DNA of 64,000 nt from assembly GCA_014841595.1 (NCBI GenBank), contig JACYUE010000001.1:2282996-2346995 (forward strand), read 5' to 3'. The notes beneath the pieces were generated by a model. That model had not been told where the DNA came from. It worked only from the letters and a program-made list of their open reading frames with translations, and did not search any database. Position numbers and translations under genes: made by a program. The stretch is from Oxalobacteraceae sp. CFBP 8761. Lineage in GTDB: Bacteria; Pseudomonadota; Gammaproteobacteria; Burkholderiales; Burkholderiaceae_D. Below are positions 61,677 through 64,000 of the stretch, piece by piece (within the stretch, counting starts at the first letter, position 1; every line of letters begins with the position of its first letter).

Positions 61677-64000
61677 ATGGATCAACTGCCTCGCGGGCAG
61701 TCGTCACGCCGCATCCGCATGCCCGGCGTGCCACTTGCACCCATCCTGCTGCTCCCGCTACTGCTGGCGGGTTGCGGCGGCGGCACGGCGGAGTCGCCTG
61801 TTGCCGTCATGCAGAACGCCAGCGCCAGCCTGTTCAGGACCGTGGCCGGCGTGTCCGCCAGCACCGAGACCGCGCTGACTCCGGTCAAGGCCCAGGCCAG
61901 CTCGGCCGAGCGGCCTGATCTCGACGGCCCGGCGGCGATCGACCACGACAACACGACCCGCTGGGGCAGCCGCTTCACTGACGATGAATCGTTGACCCTC
62001 GACTACGGTGTGACACAGACGATCACCCGTGTGCGCATCGACTGGGAAGCCGCCCATGCGAGCGCCTATCTGTTGCAGGTGTCCGAAGACGGCGGCAGCT
62101 GGACCACGATCAAGAGCGTCACCGACAGTGTCGGGGGTACGGAGGATTTCACGGGACTGAATGGCCAGGGCCGCTACCTGCGCATGAAGGGCGTCAAGCG
62201 CGCCGGCCAGTATGGCTATTCGATCCTCGAACTCCAGGCGTTTGCCGGCACCCCGGCAGCACCGACGCCCAGCCCCAGCCAGCCGGCGCCGGAACTGCCG
62301 GTTGACCTGACCCGTCCCGGCGTCGCCATCAAGCCAGTCGCTGCGACGTCGTCGACGCCGGAGAACGGCGGCATGGCGGCCGGCATGGCCATCGACGGCA
62401 AGCCGGGTACGCGCTGGTCGAGCCGGCCCGAGGACGGCGCCTGGATCAATTTCGATTTCGGCGCGCCTGCCGCAATCGGCTACATGAAGCTGAACTGGGA
62501 ACAATCGTACGGCAAGGTGTATACGGTGCTCACGTCGAACGACGGCGTGGCATGGACGCAGCTGCGCCATGTCGGCACCGGCAAAGGTGGCGTCGAGGAA
62601 TTCTTCAATCTGGGTTTTCGCGCCCGTTACCTGCGCCTGCAGGGTGTCGCGCGCGCGACGCAATACGGTTACTCGCTGTTTGAAGTCGAGTTCAAGACGC
62701 CGGGCAGCGACAATACGCTGCCCGATGCACCGACGTCGGCAGTGGCGTTCCCGGCCAATGGCGCTGCCCTGAGCCCACTGCCGGGCACGGCCGAGCCGAT
62801 CGAATCGCTGCAATTTACGCTGGCGGACGGCACGCTGGTGACGCGCTTCGGCGCCCGTGGCCTGGCGCGCCATGGCCGCGAGCGCGGCGAAGAGTGGAAC
62901 GAGATCGGCTACGGCCCGAACGACACGATCGATCCGGCCAGCGGCCTGCCCGTTGACAAGGGCCCGGGCAACTACCTGACGTTCGTCCCGCAGTATCACA
63001 AGAACCGTACCTGGGGCGTCGAGATCATCGACAACAGCCGTGTTGCGGGCGTCACGCAACCGACGCTGGTCGTGAACCAGTACACGACGGTCGACTTCCT
63101 CAAGGGCGGCGTCGCCTTTTTCCGCCAGTTTGACGAGCCCCATTCGACCGGCTACGGCTGGATGCGGCCCGGCGAACTGGTCAACAACGATATCCCGATC
63201 TGCAAGCCGACGCCCTATCCGCAGAATAACCGGCTGGCCAGCGCCAACGGCATCAATGGCGGCTGCACCCTGCTGGTCAAGGACTACCCGGGCCACAGCG
63301 AGCTCAATAGTGAAGGCTTCAGGACCGGCCGCAGCGTGCCGGGCCGGCCGCTCGTCAAGGGCGACATCATCGAAGTCTCGCCATCGTACTTCACCACACG
63401 CGAGGCATTGGGCGCGCTGGGTGACACGGGCGGCATCCGCTACTACTCGCAGGAATGGAGCTACGTCGTCGGCCAGGGCCTGCGCCCATGGTACGGGGTG
63501 CAGCCGCGCCTGAACTCGGTGCCGCTGCCGGACGACGTACTGTCGGGCGGCCTGGGCTCGGTGTCGTACAACTACAGCGACAATGGCCTGTTCATGTTCC
63601 AGCAGCCGCACAACAACGTCGGCATGCAGAACATGCAGCGCTTCGTCGAAGGCCGGCGCCTGCTCCACACCAACTTCACCACCGGTGAGCACAATGAACC
63701 GGGCAACGACCGCTACGCGGCGGCAGTGGGTCTGCAGGGCGGCCGCTTCAACCAGTCGGCTTGTATCGCCTGCCACGTCGGCAATGGCCGCAGCCCGGCC
63801 CCGGCGGCGATCAACCAGCGCCTCGACGGGATGGCGGTGCGCGTGGCGCGGGTTGGTCCGCAGGGCCAGCAACTGCCGCATCCGACCTATGGCACCACGG
63901 TGCAGATGAATGCGGTCTCCGGCAACGGCACCCCGCAGAACTGGGGCACCGGCGTGCGCGTGGCCGGCTTCGACACCCGCGTGGTCCAGCTGGCGGACGG
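61677..64000 (+). CDS. Discoidin-domain lipoprotein with c-type haem (di-haem oxidoreductase-like), partial
   Basis: The frame is open from the ATG at 61677 (AAGGAG 7 bases upstream) to the right edge, 774 codons. A lipoprotein signal ends LLLAGC with Cys33 as the lipidation site. Two F5/8 type C (discoidin) domains cover about 75-190 and 220-340, with matching ends (QYGYSILELQAF and QYGYSLFEVEF); they often bind sugars. The rest resembles the DUF1111 thiol/di-haem oxidoreductase family, with a haem motif CIACH at 696-700. A second haem motif may lie beyond the window. The protein should sit at the outer membrane or periplasm and take part in electron transfer or oxidation of a bound substrate. 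Confidence 0.85.
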   Translation, partial: MDQLPRGQSSRRIRMPGVPLAPILLLPLLLAGCGGGTAESPVAVMQNASASLFRTVAGVSASTETALTPVKAQASSAERPDLDGPAAIDHDNTTRWGSRFTDDESLTLDYGVTQTITRVRIDWEAAHASAYLLQVSEDGGSWTTIKSVTDSVGGTEDFTGLNGQGRYLRMKGVKRAGQYGYSILELQAFAGTPAAPTPSPSQPAPELPVDLTRPGVAIKPVAATSSTPENGGMAAGMAIDGKPGTRWSSRPEDGAWINFDFGAPAAIGYMKLNWEQSYGKVYTVLTSNDGVAWTQLRHVGTGKGGVEEFFNLGFRARYLRLQGVARATQYGYSLFEVEFKTPGSDNTLPDAPTSAVAFPANGAALSPLPGTAEPIESLQFTLADGTLVTRFGARGLARHGRERGEEWNEIGYGPNDTIDPASGLPVDKGPGNYLTFVPQYHKNRTWGVEIIDNSRVAGVTQPTLVVNQYTTVDFLKGGVAFFRQFDEPHSTGYGWMRPGELVNNDIPICKPTPYPQNNRLASANGINGGCTLLVKDYPGHSELNSEGFRTGRSVPGRPLVKGDIIEVSPSYFTTREALGALGDTGGIRYYSQEWSYVVGQGLRPWYGVQPRLNSVPLPDDVLSGGLGSVSYNYSDNGLFMFQQPHNNVGMQNMQRFVEGRRLLHTNFTTGEHNEPGNDRYAAAVGLQGGRFNQSACIACHVGNGRSPAPAAINQRLDGMAVRVARVGPQGQQLPHPTYGTTVQMNAVSGNGTPQNWGTGVRVAGFDTRVVQLAD

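Overview
The window is a high-GC chromosome segment that reads as a betaproteobacterium of the Burkholderiales, most likely Oxalobacteraceae (Massilia/Duganella/Janthinobacterium type). This is inferred from the narK1-narK2 / narGHJI-parvulin-narXL layout, the many porin, YtcJ and propeller-kinase families, and overall codon style; there is no rRNA gene to confirm it. No tRNA, rRNA or CRISPR array was seen.

Region 1 (1-10.1 kb) is an accessory island, almost all on the minus strand. It runs in transcription order: a 109-residue unknown protein, an M23-type peptidase, a patatin-like phospholipase with an internal membrane segment, a 724-residue protein fusing an HNH nuclease to an AAA/SMC-type ATPase, a free HNH nuclease that is a paralogue of the fused nuclease half, then a 684-base AT-rich gap and a large unknown protein running off the left edge. 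A PP2C-type phosphatase follows on the plus strand. The nuclease/ATPase pair recalls Septu (PtuA/PtuB) and retron-associated HNH genes, so a phage-defence or conflict role is the best guess. This is the most novel part of the window.

Region 2 (10.2-27 kb) is an anaerobic nitrate respiration locus. It has cbpA-cbpM (DnaJ-type co-chaperone and its modulator), narL, narX, a parvulin, narI, narJ, narH, narG (all minus), a small conserved protein, a beta-carbonic anhydrase, narK2, narK1 and an OsmC-type protein. NarK1/NarK2 move nitrate and nitrite, NarGHI reduces nitrate at the membrane, NarJ and perhaps the parvulin help assembly, and NarXL senses nitrate.

Region 3 (27-49 kb) is a signalling-plus-hydrolase cluster. 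It contains two YtcJ-type amidohydrolases (one exported, one cytoplasmic), two cofactor-free haloperoxidase-like alpha/beta hydrolases (one cytoplasmic, one with a Tat-like signal), an isochorismatase-like hydrolase, XapX and DUF1275 membrane proteins, a porin, three histidine kinases (one 1553 residues long, AAA-TPR-GAF-PAS-kinase) and four response regulators. A TMEM175-type channel closes it.

Region 4 (49-64 kb) is mixed. It has a small zinc-ribbon membrane protein, a tyrosine recombinase lacking its catalytic histidines, an SGNH esterase divergent from a LysR gene with a damaged start, an Rrf2 regulator, small conserved proteins, a translationally coupled four-gene set (acyl-CoA dehydrogenase-like, PIG-L deacetylase, methyltransferase, glycosyltransferase), otsA, ctaB, a membrane protein, and a lipoprotein with two discoidin domains and a c-type haem motif that runs off the right edge.
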